Source: an uncultured Pelagibacteraceae bacterium
Lineage (GTDB): Bacteria > Pseudomonadota > Alphaproteobacteria > Pelagibacterales > Pelagibacteraceae
Reading direction: 5' to 3'
DNA length: 64,000 bases
Assembly (NCBI GenBank): GCA_902601235.1
Contig: CACKMG010000002.1
Coordinates: 49,757 to 113,756, forward strand
Translations under genes and position numbers: made by a program
The notes under the pieces: model-generated
The model's database searches: none
Told to the model about the DNA's origin: nothing
What the model saw: the letters and a program-made list of their open reading frames with translations, nothing else
Shown here: piece after piece, positions 8,995 to 18,760 of the stretch
How the letters are laid out: each line of letters begins with the position of its first letter
Numbering within the stretch: position 1 is the stretch's first letter

Positions 8995-10524
8995 CTAATA
9001 CTTTAATTTAAGATCTTTATAATTGAAAGCTTTGATAAAGATAGATACTAACAAATAGAGAATTAATACTAATAATACAAACAATGTTAGATAAAACAAT
9101 TTAAAATTATAATCATAAGCTAATAAATTTTCGAAACTCGAAATTAAATATTTGAAAAATAAACATGTAATTACTGATACAAAACTTATCTTAGAAAACT
9201 TAATAATAAAATATTTACTGAAACTAAATAGATTTCTTTTTTTAAGGTAAATAAATAGAACTACTGAATTAAACCATGAAGATATAGATGTTGCAATAGG
9301 TATTATTATAAATCCAACAGTTTTAAAATAATAAAAACTTATAAATACGTTTAATAAAACTGATATGAAAGAAATATAAAATGGCGTTTTCGTATCATGG
9401 TTTGCAAAGAAAAAACTAGAAAAAACTTTTATAAAAGCAAATGCGGGTAAACCAAAACTAAAATAATAAAGCGCTAATGCTGAATTTTTAACTGCAAACT
9501 CATTAAATGAACCATATCCAAATAATGCAGAAATAATTTCTTCAGATCCAACCAACAAAGCTAAAGTAGCCGGGAAGCTCAAAAATATACTTAATTCCAA
9601 AGCTTTATTTTGAACTAATAAAATCTTATCTTTTTTTTTTAATTGAACATATTTTGAAAGTTGCGGTAAAATTACTACACCTATTGCTATACCAGCTATA
9701 GCTAAATTAATTTGATAAATCCTATCTGCGTAATAAAGATAGGAAACTGCACTTGCTTGAAAAGATGCAATAATTGTTCCTACAAGAATATTTATTTGTG
9801 TTACACCAGAAGAAAAAATACTAGGCAAGAGTTTTTTAAAAAAAATTTTAACTTGTTTTGTAATTCTAAATCTAAAATCAAACTTTACTGAGTAAAAATT
9901 AACAACAAATTTATATAAGAAAATAATTTGTAAAAAACCTGCAATAGAAACTCCATAAGAAAGATAATAAACCAACTGATCATTGAGTACTTTTCCAAAT
10001 GACAAGATACCTATCAAAATAAGATTTAAAATAATCGGTGCTGCAGATGCAGCGGCAAATTTATTGTGAGAATTTAAAATTGCCGCAAAAAAAGAAGCTA
10101 AACAAACAAACATTAGGAAAGGAAATGTTATTCTTGTTAAAGTGATAGCTAATTCAATTTTCTTACCATCACCGACAAACCCTGGAGCGATTAAGCTTAT
10201 GAAAATTGGCATAAAAAGTTCAATGATCAAAACTAAAAATAACAAACTTATAAATAATAAATTAAAAATTTGACCTGCAAATTTGTGTGCTTTTGATTTA
10301 CCTTTTGTAAATTCTGATGTGTAACTTGGAACAAAAGCTGCATTAAATGTTCCTTCTGCAAATAAACGTCTAAAGGTATTTGGTATTCTAAAGGCTACAA
10401 AAAAAACATCTGCGAGAAGACTAGTGCCAAGAAATATGGCAATTAAAATATCTCTTAAATAACCAAGTAATCTACTGATTATAGTATAAAATCCAAAAGT
10501 CCCTGTTGACTTAATTAAATTCAT
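8995..10524 (-). CDS. murJ: Lipid II flippase MurJ (MviN family)
   Basis: Moves lipid II peptidoglycan precursor across the inner membrane. The 509-aa protein is almost entirely hydrophobic with about 14 predicted helices. It starts with the family pattern STGTFGFYTIISRLLGYLRD and contains the FRIPNTFRRLFAEGTFNAAF segment conserved in MurJ. The ATG is at 10522-10524. A 50-nt spacer separates it from divergent maeB and must hold the promoters for both. Confidence 0.94.
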   Translation of the reverse strand: MNLIKSTGTFGFYTIISRLLGYLRDILIAIFLGTSLLADVFFVAFRIPNTFRRLFAEGTFNAAFVPSYTSEFTKGKSKAHKFAGQIFNLLFISLLFLVLIIELFMPIFISLIAPGFVGDGKKIELAITLTRITFPFLMFVCLASFFAAILNSHNKFAAASAAPIILNLILIGILSFGKVLNDQLVYYLSYGVSIAGFLQIIFLYKFVVNFYSVKFDFRFRITKQVKIFFKKLLPSIFSSGVTQINILVGTIIASFQASAVSYLYYADRIYQINLAIAGIAIGVVILPQLSKYVQLKKKDKILLVQNKALELSIFLSFPATLALLVGSEEIISALFGYGSFNEFAVKNSALALYYFSFGLPAFAFIKVFSSFFFANHDTKTPFYISFISVLLNVFISFYYFKTVGFIIIPIATSISSWFNSVVLFIYLKKRNLFSFSKYFIIKFSKISFVSVITCLFFKYLISSFENLLAYDYNFKLFYLTLFVLLVLILYLLVSIFIKAFNYKDLKLKY

Positions 10525-10574
10525 AAATCATATTAGTCTTAATTTTACCCCATTTGTACATCTAATTAGCATAA

Positions 10575-12857
10575 ATGAAAAAAACAAAAATAGATCATTA
10601 TACTGATAAAGAAGCTTTGGAATTTCATAGCCATAAAAAACCTGGCAAGATTGAGATAAGAGCCTCAAAAAGTATGATTACTAAAAGAGATCTAGCTTTG
10701 GCATATTCGCCTGGTGTTGCAGTTCCTGTCAAAAAAATTAGTGAAGACTCGAACGCTGCATACGACTACACAAGTAAAGGAAACCTTGTAGCTGTAATTA
10801 GTAACGGCTCCGCTATTCTTGGCTTAGGCAACCTTGGTGCACTTGCTTCAAAACCTGTCATGGAAGGAAAAGCTGTGTTATTTAAAAGATTTGCCGATAT
10901 TGACTCTATAGATCTTGAAATTGACTCAAATGATACAAATGAAATTATTACTTCTATAAAAAATTTTGCACCAAGTTTTGGTGGTATTAATTTAGAAGAT
11001 ATTGCAGCACCTGATTGTTTTATAATTGAGGAAAAACTAAAAGAAATTTTAGATATACCTGTATTTCATGACGATCAACACGGAACAGCAATTATTACAA
11101 CAGCAGCTTTAATCAATGCTTTAGATATCAATGGAAAATCAATTGAAAAAGTAAAAATAGTAGTTAACGGCGCAGGTGCATCAGCAATGGCCTGTGCTAA
11201 TTTATTTAAAAAAAGTGGTGTTCCTCAAAAAAATATTAAAATGGTGGATAGAACAGGAGTAATTTTTAGAGGTAGGGATAATTTAAACCAATGGAAATCT
11301 GCTCATGCAATAGAAACTAAAGATAGAACTTTAAATGATGCCATTAAAGATGCAGATGTTTTTTTAGGTTTGTCTGCAAAAGGCGCTTTGACGAAAGAAA
11401 TGGTAAAAAAAATGTCAAAAAATCCGATAATTTTTGCATGTGCTAACCCAGATCCAGAAATTAAACCTGAGGAAATTGAGGAAGTAAGAGATGATGCAAT
11501 TATTGCTACTGGAAGATCAGATTACCCAAATCAAGTAAATAATCTGATTGGTTTTCCATATATTTTTAGAGGAGCTTTGGATGTAAGATCTAAAACAATA
11601 AATGAAGAAATGAAAATTGCTGCAGCGCATGCAATAGCAAAACTCGCGAGAGAGGATGTACCTGATGAGGTAGTGGCTGCAATGGGTGGTGAAAGACCCC
11701 ATTATGGAAAAAACTATATAATTCCATCTACTTTTGACCCAAGATTAATAAGTATAATTCCATCAGCTGTTGCAAAAGCTGCTATAGACACTGGAGTAGC
11801 TAGAAAAAAAATTGAAAATTTTGAAATTTATCAAGATCAACTTAAACAAAGATTAGATCCAACAGTTACAATAATGCAGGGTATAAATACTTACATAAAA
11901 AAGAAACCAAAAAAAATTGTTTTCGCAGACGGAGAGGATGAAAACACTCTTAAGGCTGCGATAGCTTTTAAAAATTCAAAACTTGGTACTCCAATTCTTA
12001 TTGGTAAAGAGGAAAAAATAAAGGAACAAATTAAAAAAATTGGTTACAGTGATAATTTTGACATCGAAATTACCAACTCAAAAGATACTCCAAAAAGAGA
12101 AAAATATGTCAAATATTTATTTGAAAAACTGCAAAGAGAACAAGGTTTATTAGAGTGGGATTGTGATCGTATGGTAAGAAATGATAGAGTTATTTGGGCA
12201 TCATGTATGGTTGCATGCGGTGATGCAGATGGTGCTGTAACAGGCAATACAAGAAGATTTGGGGCTTCATTAGATAAAATTAAACAAGTGGTAGATGCTA
12301 GACAAGGAGAAATAATGTTTGGACTTAACTTAGTCGTTCATAAAGGTAAAACAATTTTTGTTGGCGATACAAGTGTACATGAATATCCTAGTTCTGAACA
12401 AATGGCTGATATGGCAATCTCAGCTGCGCGTGTAGTAAGATTATTTGGTTTTGATCCTAAAGTTGCTTTCGTTTCACACTCAACATTTGGTCAACCCAGT
12501 ACAAGTAGAACGAAACATATAAAAAATGCTGTAGAAATTTTAAAAGATAGAAATGTAAATTTTGAATTTGATGGAGATATGCAGCCAGATGTTGCTTTAA
12601 ATGAAGAATATAAAGAACTTTATCCTTTTTCAAAAATTGTAGGTAATGCAAATATTTTAATTATGCCCGGTCAACACAGTGCAGCTATTTCTTATAAGAT
12701 GATGAAAACTTTTGGAGACGCTAAAGTGATTGGACCTTTACTAATTGGATTAGGATTACCAATAGAAATAGCTCCGTTAAGAAGCTCCACATCTGAAATT
12801 ATAAATTTAGCTTCTATAGCTGCTTATTCTGCTGACGTGATAAATTATAAAAAATAA
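10575..12857 (+). CDS. maeB: NADP-type malic enzyme with phosphotransacetylase-like C-terminal domain
   Basis: Oxidative decarboxylation of malate to pyruvate with NAD(P)H production. Residues 1 to about 430 form the malic enzyme (SPGVAVPVKKI, VFHDDQHGTAI, NAD-binding VVNGAGASAMACANL). Residues 440-760 form a phosphate acetyl/butyryltransferase-like domain (VFADGEDENTLKAA, GNTRRFGASLDKI, MPGQHSAAISYKM) that is generally regulatory in this two-domain family. The 760-aa length is normal. It is convergent with the BON lipoprotein gene, with a single base between stop codons. Confidence 0.95.
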   Translation: MKKTKIDHYTDKEALEFHSHKKPGKIEIRASKSMITKRDLALAYSPGVAVPVKKISEDSNAAYDYTSKGNLVAVISNGSAILGLGNLGALASKPVMEGKAVLFKRFADIDSIDLEIDSNDTNEIITSIKNFAPSFGGINLEDIAAPDCFIIEEKLKEILDIPVFHDDQHGTAIITTAALINALDINGKSIEKVKIVVNGAGASAMACANLFKKSGVPQKNIKMVDRTGVIFRGRDNLNQWKSAHAIETKDRTLNDAIKDADVFLGLSAKGALTKEMVKKMSKNPIIFACANPDPEIKPEEIEEVRDDAIIATGRSDYPNQVNNLIGFPYIFRGALDVRSKTINEEMKIAAAHAIAKLAREDVPDEVVAAMGGERPHYGKNYIIPSTFDPRLISIIPSAVAKAAIDTGVARKKIENFEIYQDQLKQRLDPTVTIMQGINTYIKKKPKKIVFADGEDENTLKAAIAFKNSKLGTPILIGKEEKIKEQIKKIGYSDNFDIEITNSKDTPKREKYVKYLFEKLQREQGLLEWDCDRMVRNDRVIWASCMVACGDADGAVTGNTRRFGASLDKIKQVVDARQGEIMFGLNLVVHKGKTIFVGDTSVHEYPSSEQMADMAISAARVVRLFGFDPKVAFVSHSTFGQPSTSRTKHIKNAVEILKDRNVNFEFDGDMQPDVALNEEYKELYPFSKIVGNANILIMPGQHSAAISYKMMKTFGDAKVIGPLLIGLGLPIEIAPLRSSTSEIINLASIAAYSADVINYKK

Positions 12858-12858
12858 A

Positions 12859-13452
12859 TTAATTTTTTTGTATCCTTAAATTTTCTACAAGTAGTATACT
12901 CGCTATAACATCTCTAACATCCAAAATTTCTCTTGCTTCATTTATTACTAATTCTTTTTCATCAGCATTCATTGCAATTCCGTATATGTAAATTTTCTTT
13001 TGATATGTATCTATTTGATAATTTGTTGCTTTAATTGATTTACTCAACACTAATGCTGTTCTTAATTGTGAGGTTATTAAAAGATCTTTAGCAGACTCTT
13101 GTAGATTGAACTTATCTTTAATCTTTATATCATTTCTAACAGATCGCACACCTTCGGTTTCCCAAGCTAATTTTGTTAATTTTAATTTTTCTTCTGGGTC
13201 ATCAACTTTTCCTGTCAAAAATATCCTTCCATCTAAAACTTTTGATTTAACAGATAAAAAATAACTTTTATCTAATAGAATTATTCTAGCAGATAAATTT
13301 TTTTGCATAATCGAGTCATCAATTTGAGTACCGACCGATCTTGGATCAAAAGCCACACTGACACCAGTTCCGAAAAGACCTTTTGATGAAACACCTACAC
13401 AATTGGACAAAGTCAAAATTAGAAATAAAGATAAAAGCAATCTACTTTTCAT
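12859..13452 (-). CDS. BON-domain lipoprotein (OsmY/YraP-like)
   Basis: Predicted outer-membrane or periplasmic lipoprotein of 197 aa with two BON domains (about residues 45-115 and 120-190), thought to bind phospholipid surfaces. The lipobox LTLSNC places the modified cysteine near residue 18 after a basic and hydrophobic leader. I choose ATG 13450-13452; a TTG five codons upstream is possible but lies deeper in rsmI. The gene overlaps the end of rsmI by 11 nt. In many proteobacteria a YraP-like gene also accompanies rsmI. Confidence 0.84.
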   Translation of the reverse strand: MKSRLLLSLFLILTLSNCVGVSSKGLFGTGVSVAFDPRSVGTQIDDSIMQKNLSARIILLDKSYFLSVKSKVLDGRIFLTGKVDDPEEKLKLTKLAWETEGVRSVRNDIKIKDKFNLQESAKDLLITSQLRTALVLSKSIKATNYQIDTYQKKIYIYGIAMNADEKELVINEAREILDVRDVIASILLVENLRIQKN

Positions 13453-14305
13453 TTTTTTTTTTAACACAATAACTATATATCTCTTTTTTTGAAATTTTAC
13501 TGTTTCTCTGAACTATATTTATAATATCTTTAATACTAATTTTATTTATCATTTGATTTATTATCTTTTTATCTGATTCATCTAAAGTTTGTGAAGTATT
13601 TTTATCTATTATTTTTTGAGAAATTACTATTGTAAATTCACCTTTCAATTCAAATTGAAGAGTTTCAATCTTTTCGACATCTGTTCTTATAAATTCTTCA
13701 AAGTGCTTGGTCATTTCTCTACAAATCAAAATTTTTCTTCCAGTAAAATTTTTTTTTATTATTGGTAGTATTTTCATAATCTTATTTGGAGAAACAAAAA
13801 AAACTATTGAGGAGTTTAAGTTTGATAATTGAATAAAATCTTCATCAATTTTATTTTTTTTATTTGGAATAAAACCGTAGAAAAAAAATTTTTCCGAAAA
13901 TCCACTAATAGATACAGCTAATGTAACTGACGAAGCACCAGGTAAAGGAATTACCTCTATATTATTCTCAATACACTCATTGATTATTACTGATCCAGGA
14001 TCAGAAATTCCTGGTGTGCCAGCATCTGAAACTAGTGAGATGATTAACCCATTTTTTAGCAATTCAATTACTTTTGATAGATTCTTTTTTTCATTAAATT
14101 TATGGTTAGATATTAATTTTGATTTAATTTGATATTTATTCAATAAAATTTTAGACACTCTGGTGTCTTCACATAAGATATAATCAGATTTTTTAAGAAT
14201 ATCTATCGCTCTTAAAGTAATGTCACCTAAATTTCCTACAGGAGTAGGTACTAAATAAAGACCTTTTTTGACTTCTTTATTTTTTGAATTACTATTTTTG
14301 ACCAT
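13442..14305 (-). CDS. rsmI: 16S rRNA 2'-O-ribose C1402 methyltransferase
   Basis: SAM-dependent methyltransferase acting on the ribosomal P-site nucleotide C1402. The tetrapyrrole-methylase fold is shown by LYLVPTPVGNLGDITLRA and ILCEDTRVSK at the N-terminus, then LVSDAGTPGISDPG and LPGASSVTLAVSISG. At 287 aa the gene is complete, with ATG at 14303-14305. The divergent periplasmic-binding-like gene starts 32 nt away, matching the alphaproteobacterial rsmI/LppC-like pairing. Confidence 0.94.
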   Translation of the reverse strand: MVKNSNSKNKEVKKGLYLVPTPVGNLGDITLRAIDILKKSDYILCEDTRVSKILLNKYQIKSKLISNHKFNEKKNLSKVIELLKNGLIISLVSDAGTPGISDPGSVIINECIENNIEVIPLPGASSVTLAVSISGFSEKFFFYGFIPNKKNKIDEDFIQLSNLNSSIVFFVSPNKIMKILPIIKKNFTGRKILICREMTKHFEEFIRTDVEKIETLQFELKGEFTIVISQKIIDKNTSQTLDESDKKIINQMINKISIKDIINIVQRNSKISKKEIYSYCVKKKNEK

Positions 14306-14337
14306 AATTTAATGTAGATTAATATACTATCATCAAA

Positions 14338-15492
14338 ATGAATAAACTTTTAAAATTTATTAAAATTATATTTTTTATATTAGTTAATTTATATCCTTTT
14401 AATATTCTAGCTGATGAAAAATTAAAGATAGGTCTATTAGTTCCAATTACAGGTGACAATAAAGAATTAGGTAAACAAATTATTAAGTCCGTTAGAATAG
14501 CGCTTGAAGATATTAATACAGAAAAATTAGAAATACATTTAAAAGATACAAATTCAAATCCTGATAAAACTATTAAATCTGCATTTGAATTAAAAGAAAT
14601 TGGAGTTAAAATCGTAATCGGTCCAATCTTTTATGAAAGTTTAGCTTATCTCGATAAGATTGAGGATATTATTTTTTTATCTTTAACCAACATGACCTTG
14701 GACATTCCTAAAAATGTTATCAGCAGTGGCATCAATGCTACTTCACAATTAAACACAATTAGAAAATTTATTGAATTAAATGAAATAAATAAAACTATCT
14801 TTTTAACTCCAAGGCTAAATTACGAATTTGAAATTAGAAAAGCTATTAAAAATTCAAAAATAAAAATAAGCAAACATCATATTTACGATACTGAGCCAAC
14901 AAAATTAACAGCTCAAATAGAAAAAATTACTAATTATAAAAGAAGAAAACAAAATCTTGGTGATGAAATAAGAAGAGTAGAAAAATCAAATTTACCTGAC
15001 AAGGACAAACAGTTAGAGAGACTAAAAAAACGGTACACTATAGGTAAGGTAAATTTTGACTCTATAATTATTTCTGATTTTGATGAAAGTTTAAAAAGTG
15101 TTATTACCTCACTTTTATATACAGATGTTTCTCCTAAAAAGAAGTACTTTATCACTTTAAATCAATGGTTTGATAAAAGTCTTACCAATGAAAAATCGAT
15201 ACAACCAATTTATTTTCCCTCAATAAATCAAAAAAACTTAGAGGTATTTCAAGATAAATTTTATAAACAATTTAATGAAATACCAAATCATTTAGCACTA
15301 TTAAGTTATGATTTAGTCGGACTAATTCATTATTTATCATTAAATAATGATTTCTCTAATATAAATTCATTATTTAAAACTAAAAATTCTTTTAAAGGAA
15401 AAATTGGAATTTTTGATATTCAAAATAACAATATATTTCACAGATTAAATTTTTATCAAGTTGATGATGGAAAATTTAAAGAAATTTTTTGA
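14338..15492 (+). CDS. Periplasmic-binding-protein-like, probable LpoA/LppC-type PBP activator homologue
   Basis: A 384-aa exported protein with signal peptide IIFFILVNLYPFNILA and then a type-1 periplasmic binding fold beginning KIGLLVPITGDNKELGKQI. There is no lipobox cysteine that I can see. Its place divergent to rsmI is that of the alphaproteobacterial penicillin-binding-protein activator (LppC/LpoA) family, and KIGLLVPLTG is a shared opening. An amino-acid ABC-type substrate-binding protein is the alternative, but no transporter genes lie nearby. Function is therefore an inference. The 3' end overlaps convergent rdgB by 17 nt. Confidence 0.7.
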   Translation: MNKLLKFIKIIFFILVNLYPFNILADEKLKIGLLVPITGDNKELGKQIIKSVRIALEDINTEKLEIHLKDTNSNPDKTIKSAFELKEIGVKIVIGPIFYESLAYLDKIEDIIFLSLTNMTLDIPKNVISSGINATSQLNTIRKFIELNEINKTIFLTPRLNYEFEIRKAIKNSKIKISKHHIYDTEPTKLTAQIEKITNYKRRKQNLGDEIRRVEKSNLPDKDKQLERLKKRYTIGKVNFDSIIISDFDESLKSVITSLLYTDVSPKKKYFITLNQWFDKSLTNEKSIQPIYFPSINQKNLEVFQDKFYKQFNEIPNHLALLSYDLVGLIHYLSLNNDFSNINSLFKTKNSFKGKIGIFDIQNNNIFHRLNFYQVDDGKFKEIF

Positions 15493-16078
15493 TTTTTTTA
15501 AAAGCCTTGAACCTATGATCTATTTGAAACTTTTGTAAAAATTTCATTTCCCCAAAAGTTTTTTTTCTATTTTTTGGTATAAATATTGGATCATATCCAA
15601 AGCCATTCCTACCTTTTGGTTGATTTGAAATTTTTCCTTCGACTATTCCTTGAACACAAGCAATTTTTTTATCAAAATAACACAATGTTAATGCACAAAT
15701 AAATCTCGCTTTAATTTTTTTATTTTTCCAATTTTTATCTTTTTTTTTTATTTCTCGATAAACTTTTTTAATAGCTTTGTTGAAATCTGAATTTTTACCT
15801 CCCCACCTGGCAGAATAAATTCCTGGTTTTTTATTCAAAATATCTATTTCTAGGCCTGAGTCATCAGCAAGACAAATAAGATTGCTTTTTTTTGAAAAAT
15901 ATTTTGATTTAATTAAAGAATTCTCTTTAAAACTTTTTCCATTTTCCCTAGGACTTTTAAGATTAAAGCTTGACGTTGAGTAAGTTTTAATTCTCTTTGG
16001 CAAAAGACGCCTAATTTCTCTTAATTTTCCCTTGTTATTAGTACCTATTAGTAATTTAGTTATTTTTTTATAAAGCAT
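15476..16078 (-). CDS. rdgB: XTP/dITP pyrophosphatase (HAM1/RdgB)
   Basis: House-cleaning enzyme that hydrolyses non-canonical purine triphosphates. The family start ...LLIGTNNKGKLREIRRLLP, the metal-site ADDSGLEIDIL and GRNGFGYDPIFIP are all present. At 200 aa it is full length, ATG at 16076-16078. In many alphaproteobacteria rph and hrcA adjoin this gene on the way to grpE; here rdgB and grpE are divergent neighbours separated by 36 nt, so those genes are not present at this spot. Confidence 0.94.
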   Translation of the reverse strand: MLYKKITKLLIGTNNKGKLREIRRLLPKRIKTYSTSSFNLKSPRENGKSFKENSLIKSKYFSKKSNLICLADDSGLEIDILNKKPGIYSARWGGKNSDFNKAIKKVYREIKKKDKNWKNKKIKARFICALTLCYFDKKIACVQGIVEGKISNQPKGRNGFGYDPIFIPKNRKKTFGEMKFLQKFQIDHRFKAFKKIKKFL

Positions 16079-16107
16079 CTAGAAATTTACAAATTTCTTA
16101 CCATATA
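16079..16107 (+). promoter_or_regulatory. Putative sigma-32-type promoter of grpE
   Basis: CTAGAAA (16079-16085), a 13-nt spacer, then TACCATATA (16099-16107) matches the sigma-32 pattern CTTGAAA-N13-CCCCATnTA at 6/7 and 7/9 positions. The -10 end is only 7 nt before the grpE ATG, so transcription would start at or next to the start codon. The hslV promoter has the same spacing. No CIRCE inverted repeat is seen here. Confidence 0.5.
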
Positions 16108-16114
16108 AGATCAA

Positions 16115-16753
16115 ATGGAAAAAGAAGAAAGCAATTTAAAAGATATTAAACAGGATGATTCTGAGAAAAATGAAGTCTCAGATATCCAAGATTCCACAAA
16201 AGATAATCTCAATGAAAACACCGATAAAATAGAACTTTCGCCAGAAGAAAAAATTTTAGAACTAGAAGATAAGCTTGCAAGAACTTTTGCTGAGATGGAA
16301 AATCAAAGGAGAAGGTTTGAGAAAGAAAAAGAAGATGCATTTGAATATGGAGGATATTCATTTGCAAAAGAAGCTTTAAATTTGATCGATAATCTAGAAA
16401 GGTCTAAAGTAGTATTGCAAAATGATGAAAATTTAAAAGATACTGATGCGCTAAAAAAAATGTTAGATCATTTTGATATAATAAATAAAGATTTAATATC
16501 AATATTTAGTAAAAATAATATTAAGCCGATCGATAGTCTAAATAAAAAACTAGATCCAAATTTTCATCAAGCGATGATGGAGATTGAAGACGACAGTAAA
16601 GAACCTGGTACAATTATTACGGAAATTCAAAAAGGTTTTGTAATAAAAGATCGTTTGTTAAGACCATCATTAGTCGCGGTAGCAAAAAAATCTAACAAAA
16701 AAGATGAAAAAACTGAGAAAAACAAAGAAAAAAATAAATTAAATAATGATTGA
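16115..16753 (+). CDS. grpE: Nucleotide exchange factor GrpE
   Basis: Releases ADP from DnaK in the heat-shock chaperone cycle. An acidic, charged N-terminal tail of about 55 residues leads into the coiled coil (EKILELEDKLARTFAEMENQ) and the C-terminal beta domain ending in ...GFVIKDRLLRPSLVAVAKK. At 212 aa it is normal, with a lysine-rich C-terminal tail. No Shine-Dalgarno sequence precedes the ATG, in line with a possible leaderless message. dnaK follows after 54 nt. Confidence 0.95.
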   Translation: MEKEESNLKDIKQDDSEKNEVSDIQDSTKDNLNENTDKIELSPEEKILELEDKLARTFAEMENQRRRFEKEKEDAFEYGGYSFAKEALNLIDNLERSKVVLQNDENLKDTDALKKMLDHFDIINKDLISIFSKNNIKPIDSLNKKLDPNFHQAMMEIEDDSKEPGTIITEIQKGFVIKDRLLRPSLVAVAKKSNKKDEKTEKNKEKNKLNND

Positions 16754-16758
16754 TTCAA

Positions 16759-16785
16759 CTTGTAGATTAAAAATTAACACATATA
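16759..16785 (+). promoter_or_regulatory. Weak sigma-32-like promoter candidate before dnaK
   Basis: CTTGTAG at 16759-16765 is followed, after a shorter 11-nt gap, by ACACATATA at 16777-16785. The spacing is 2 nt tighter than in the grpE and hslV candidates, so this is a weaker call. It would give a leader of roughly 15-20 nt with AAGAGA as a possible ribosome-binding site. Read-through from grpE may be sufficient. Confidence 0.25.
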
Positions 16786-16807
16786 TGACGGTTAAGAGAC
16801 TTTAATT

Positions 16808-18733
16808 ATGAGTAAAATTATAGGGATAGATTTAGGGACTACCAATTCTTGTGTTGCAATTATGGAGGGTAGCCAGGCTAAAGTTATAGAAAACGCTGAA
16901 GGCGCTAGAACAACTCCATCTGTAGTTGCTTTCACAGATGATAGTGAAAAACTAATTGGCCAACCAGCTAAAAGACAAGCTGTTACAAATCCAGAAAATA
17001 CCATCTTTGCCGTTAAGAGATTAATTGGAAGAAATTTTGATGACCCAACTGTTAAAAAAGATGTAGAGGCTGCTCCTTTTAAAATTGTAAATTCTGAAAA
17101 AGGTGATGCATGGATTGAAGCAAAAGGTGAAAAATATTCGCCATCTCAAATATCTGCATTCATTTTGCAAAAAATGAAAGAAACGGCAGAAAAATATTTG
17201 GGTCAAGCTGTAACAAAAGCAGTGATTACAGTGCCAGCATATTTTAATGATGCACAAAGACAAGCTACTAAAGACGCTGGTAAAATAGCTGGCCTAGAAG
17301 TACTTCGAATAATTAACGAACCAACTGCTGCATCATTGGCCTATGGTTTAGATAAAAAACAAAATAAAAAAATTGCTGTTTATGATTTAGGTGGTGGAAC
17401 ATTTGATGTTTCTATTCTTGAATTAGGAGATGGAGTTTTTGAGGTAAAATCAACAAATGGAGATACCTTTTTGGGTGGAGAAGATTTTGATAATGCTGTT
17501 GTTGATTACTTAATTTCTGAATTTAAAAAAGATAATGGAATTGATCTTAAATCAGACAAACTTGCTTTACAAAGATTAAAGGAAGCAGCTGAAAAAGCAA
17601 AAATAGAATTATCGTCTGCAGAACAAACAGATATTAATTTACCTTTTATCACAGCAGATAAAACTGGTCCAAAACACATAAATTTAAAGATGACTAGAGC
17701 TAAGCTTGAAGCTTTAGTTGAAGACTTAATTGCTAAAACAGTTCCACCTTGCAAAACTGCTTTAAAAGATGCAGGAATAACTGCAGGTGAAATTGATGAG
17801 GTAGTCATGGTTGGTGGTATGACTAGAATGCCAAAAGTAATCGAAGAAGTAAAAAACTTTTTTGGTAAAGATCCAAACAAAAGCGTAAATCCAGATGAAG
17901 TAGTTGCAATGGGAGCAGCTATTCAAGCTGGTGTTCTTCAGGGCGATGTAAAAGATGTTTTACTATTAGATGTTACACCTCTTTCATTAGGAATAGAAAC
18001 TTTAGGAGGTGTATCTACAAAACTTATAGAAAAAAATACAACTATTCCAACTAAAAAGAGCCAAGTATTTTCAACTGCTGAAGATAATCAACCCGCAGTA
18101 TCGATCAGGGTTCTTCAAGGAGAAAGAGAAATGGCTACTGATAACAAGCTTCTAGGAAATTTTGAGTTAGTCGGAATAGCCCCAGCTCCAAGAGGAGTGC
18201 CTCAAATTGAAGTTACATTTGATATAGATGCCAATGGTATTGTTAATGTTTCTGCCAAAGATAAAGGAACTGGAAAAGAGCAAAAAATACAAATTCAAGC
18301 ATCAGGTGGTTTAAGTGATGACGAGATTGAAAAAATGGTTAAAGATGCTGAGGCAAACAAAGATGCTGACAAAAAGAAAAGAGAAGCAGTAGATGTAAGA
18401 AATCAAGCGGACACTTTAATCCACTCAACTGAAAAAAATTTAAAAGAACATGGTTCTAAAATCTCGGATGCGGAAAAGAAAGCAATAGAGGACACTTCAT
18501 CTGCGCTTAAAGATGCTCTAAAAAATGAAAATATAGAGGATATTAAGAAAAAAACAGAAGCTTTAGTCCAGGCCTCAATGAAGCTGGGTGAAGCTATTTA
18601 TAAATCACAACAAAATACAAAACCAGACTCTAACAAAGATGATGGTAATGATGATAAAGGAAAAAAAGACGATAATGTTGTTGATGCGGATTTTGAAGAA
18701 GTAAAAGACGAGAATAAAGAAAAAAGCGCTTAA
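16808..18733 (+). CDS. dnaK: Hsp70 chaperone DnaK
   Basis: ATP-dependent protein-folding chaperone. The nucleotide-binding domain has [32 protein letters not shown] and [10 protein letters not shown]; the substrate-binding domain follows from about residue 385 ([17 protein letters not shown]). The C-terminal tail is rich in K/D/N and ends with the VVDADFEEV-type motif. At 641 aa it is full length. It lies between grpE and dnaJ as in most alphaproteobacteria. Confidence 0.98.
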   Translation: MSKIIGIDLGTTNSCVAIMEGSQAKVIENAEGARTTPSVVAFTDDSEKLIGQPAKRQAVTNPENTIFAVKRLIGRNFDDPTVKKDVEAAPFKIVNSEKGDAWIEAKGEKYSPSQISAFILQKMKETAEKYLGQAVTKAVITVPAYFNDAQRQATKDAGKIAGLEVLRIINEPTAASLAYGLDKKQNKKIAVYDLGGGTFDVSILELGDGVFEVKSTNGDTFLGGEDFDNAVVDYLISEFKKDNGIDLKSDKLALQRLKEAAEKAKIELSSAEQTDINLPFITADKTGPKHINLKMTRAKLEALVEDLIAKTVPPCKTALKDAGITAGEIDEVVMVGGMTRMPKVIEEVKNFFGKDPNKSVNPDEVVAMGAAIQAGVLQGDVKDVLLLDVTPLSLGIETLGGVSTKLIEKNTTIPTKKSQVFSTAEDNQPAVSIRVLQGEREMATDNKLLGNFELVGIAPAPRGVPQIEVTFDIDANGIVNVSAKDKGTGKEQKIQIQASGGLSDDEIEKMVKDAEANKDADKKKREAVDVRNQADTLIHSTEKNLKEHGSKISDAEKKAIEDTSSALKDALKNENIEDIKKKTEALVQASMKLGEAIYKSQQNTKPDSNKDDGNDDKGKKDDNVVDADFEEVKDENKEKSA

Positions 18734-18760
18734 CTGACATCTATTTGTCCTGGTTAATAC

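Noticed and set aside
11517-12651. Open frames antisense to maeB
   Set aside because: Shadow frames of a well-conserved coding sequence.
16792-17880. Several open frames antisense to dnaK
   Set aside because: They follow the codon pattern of dnaK on the opposite strand and show no domain or start signal; treated as shadows.
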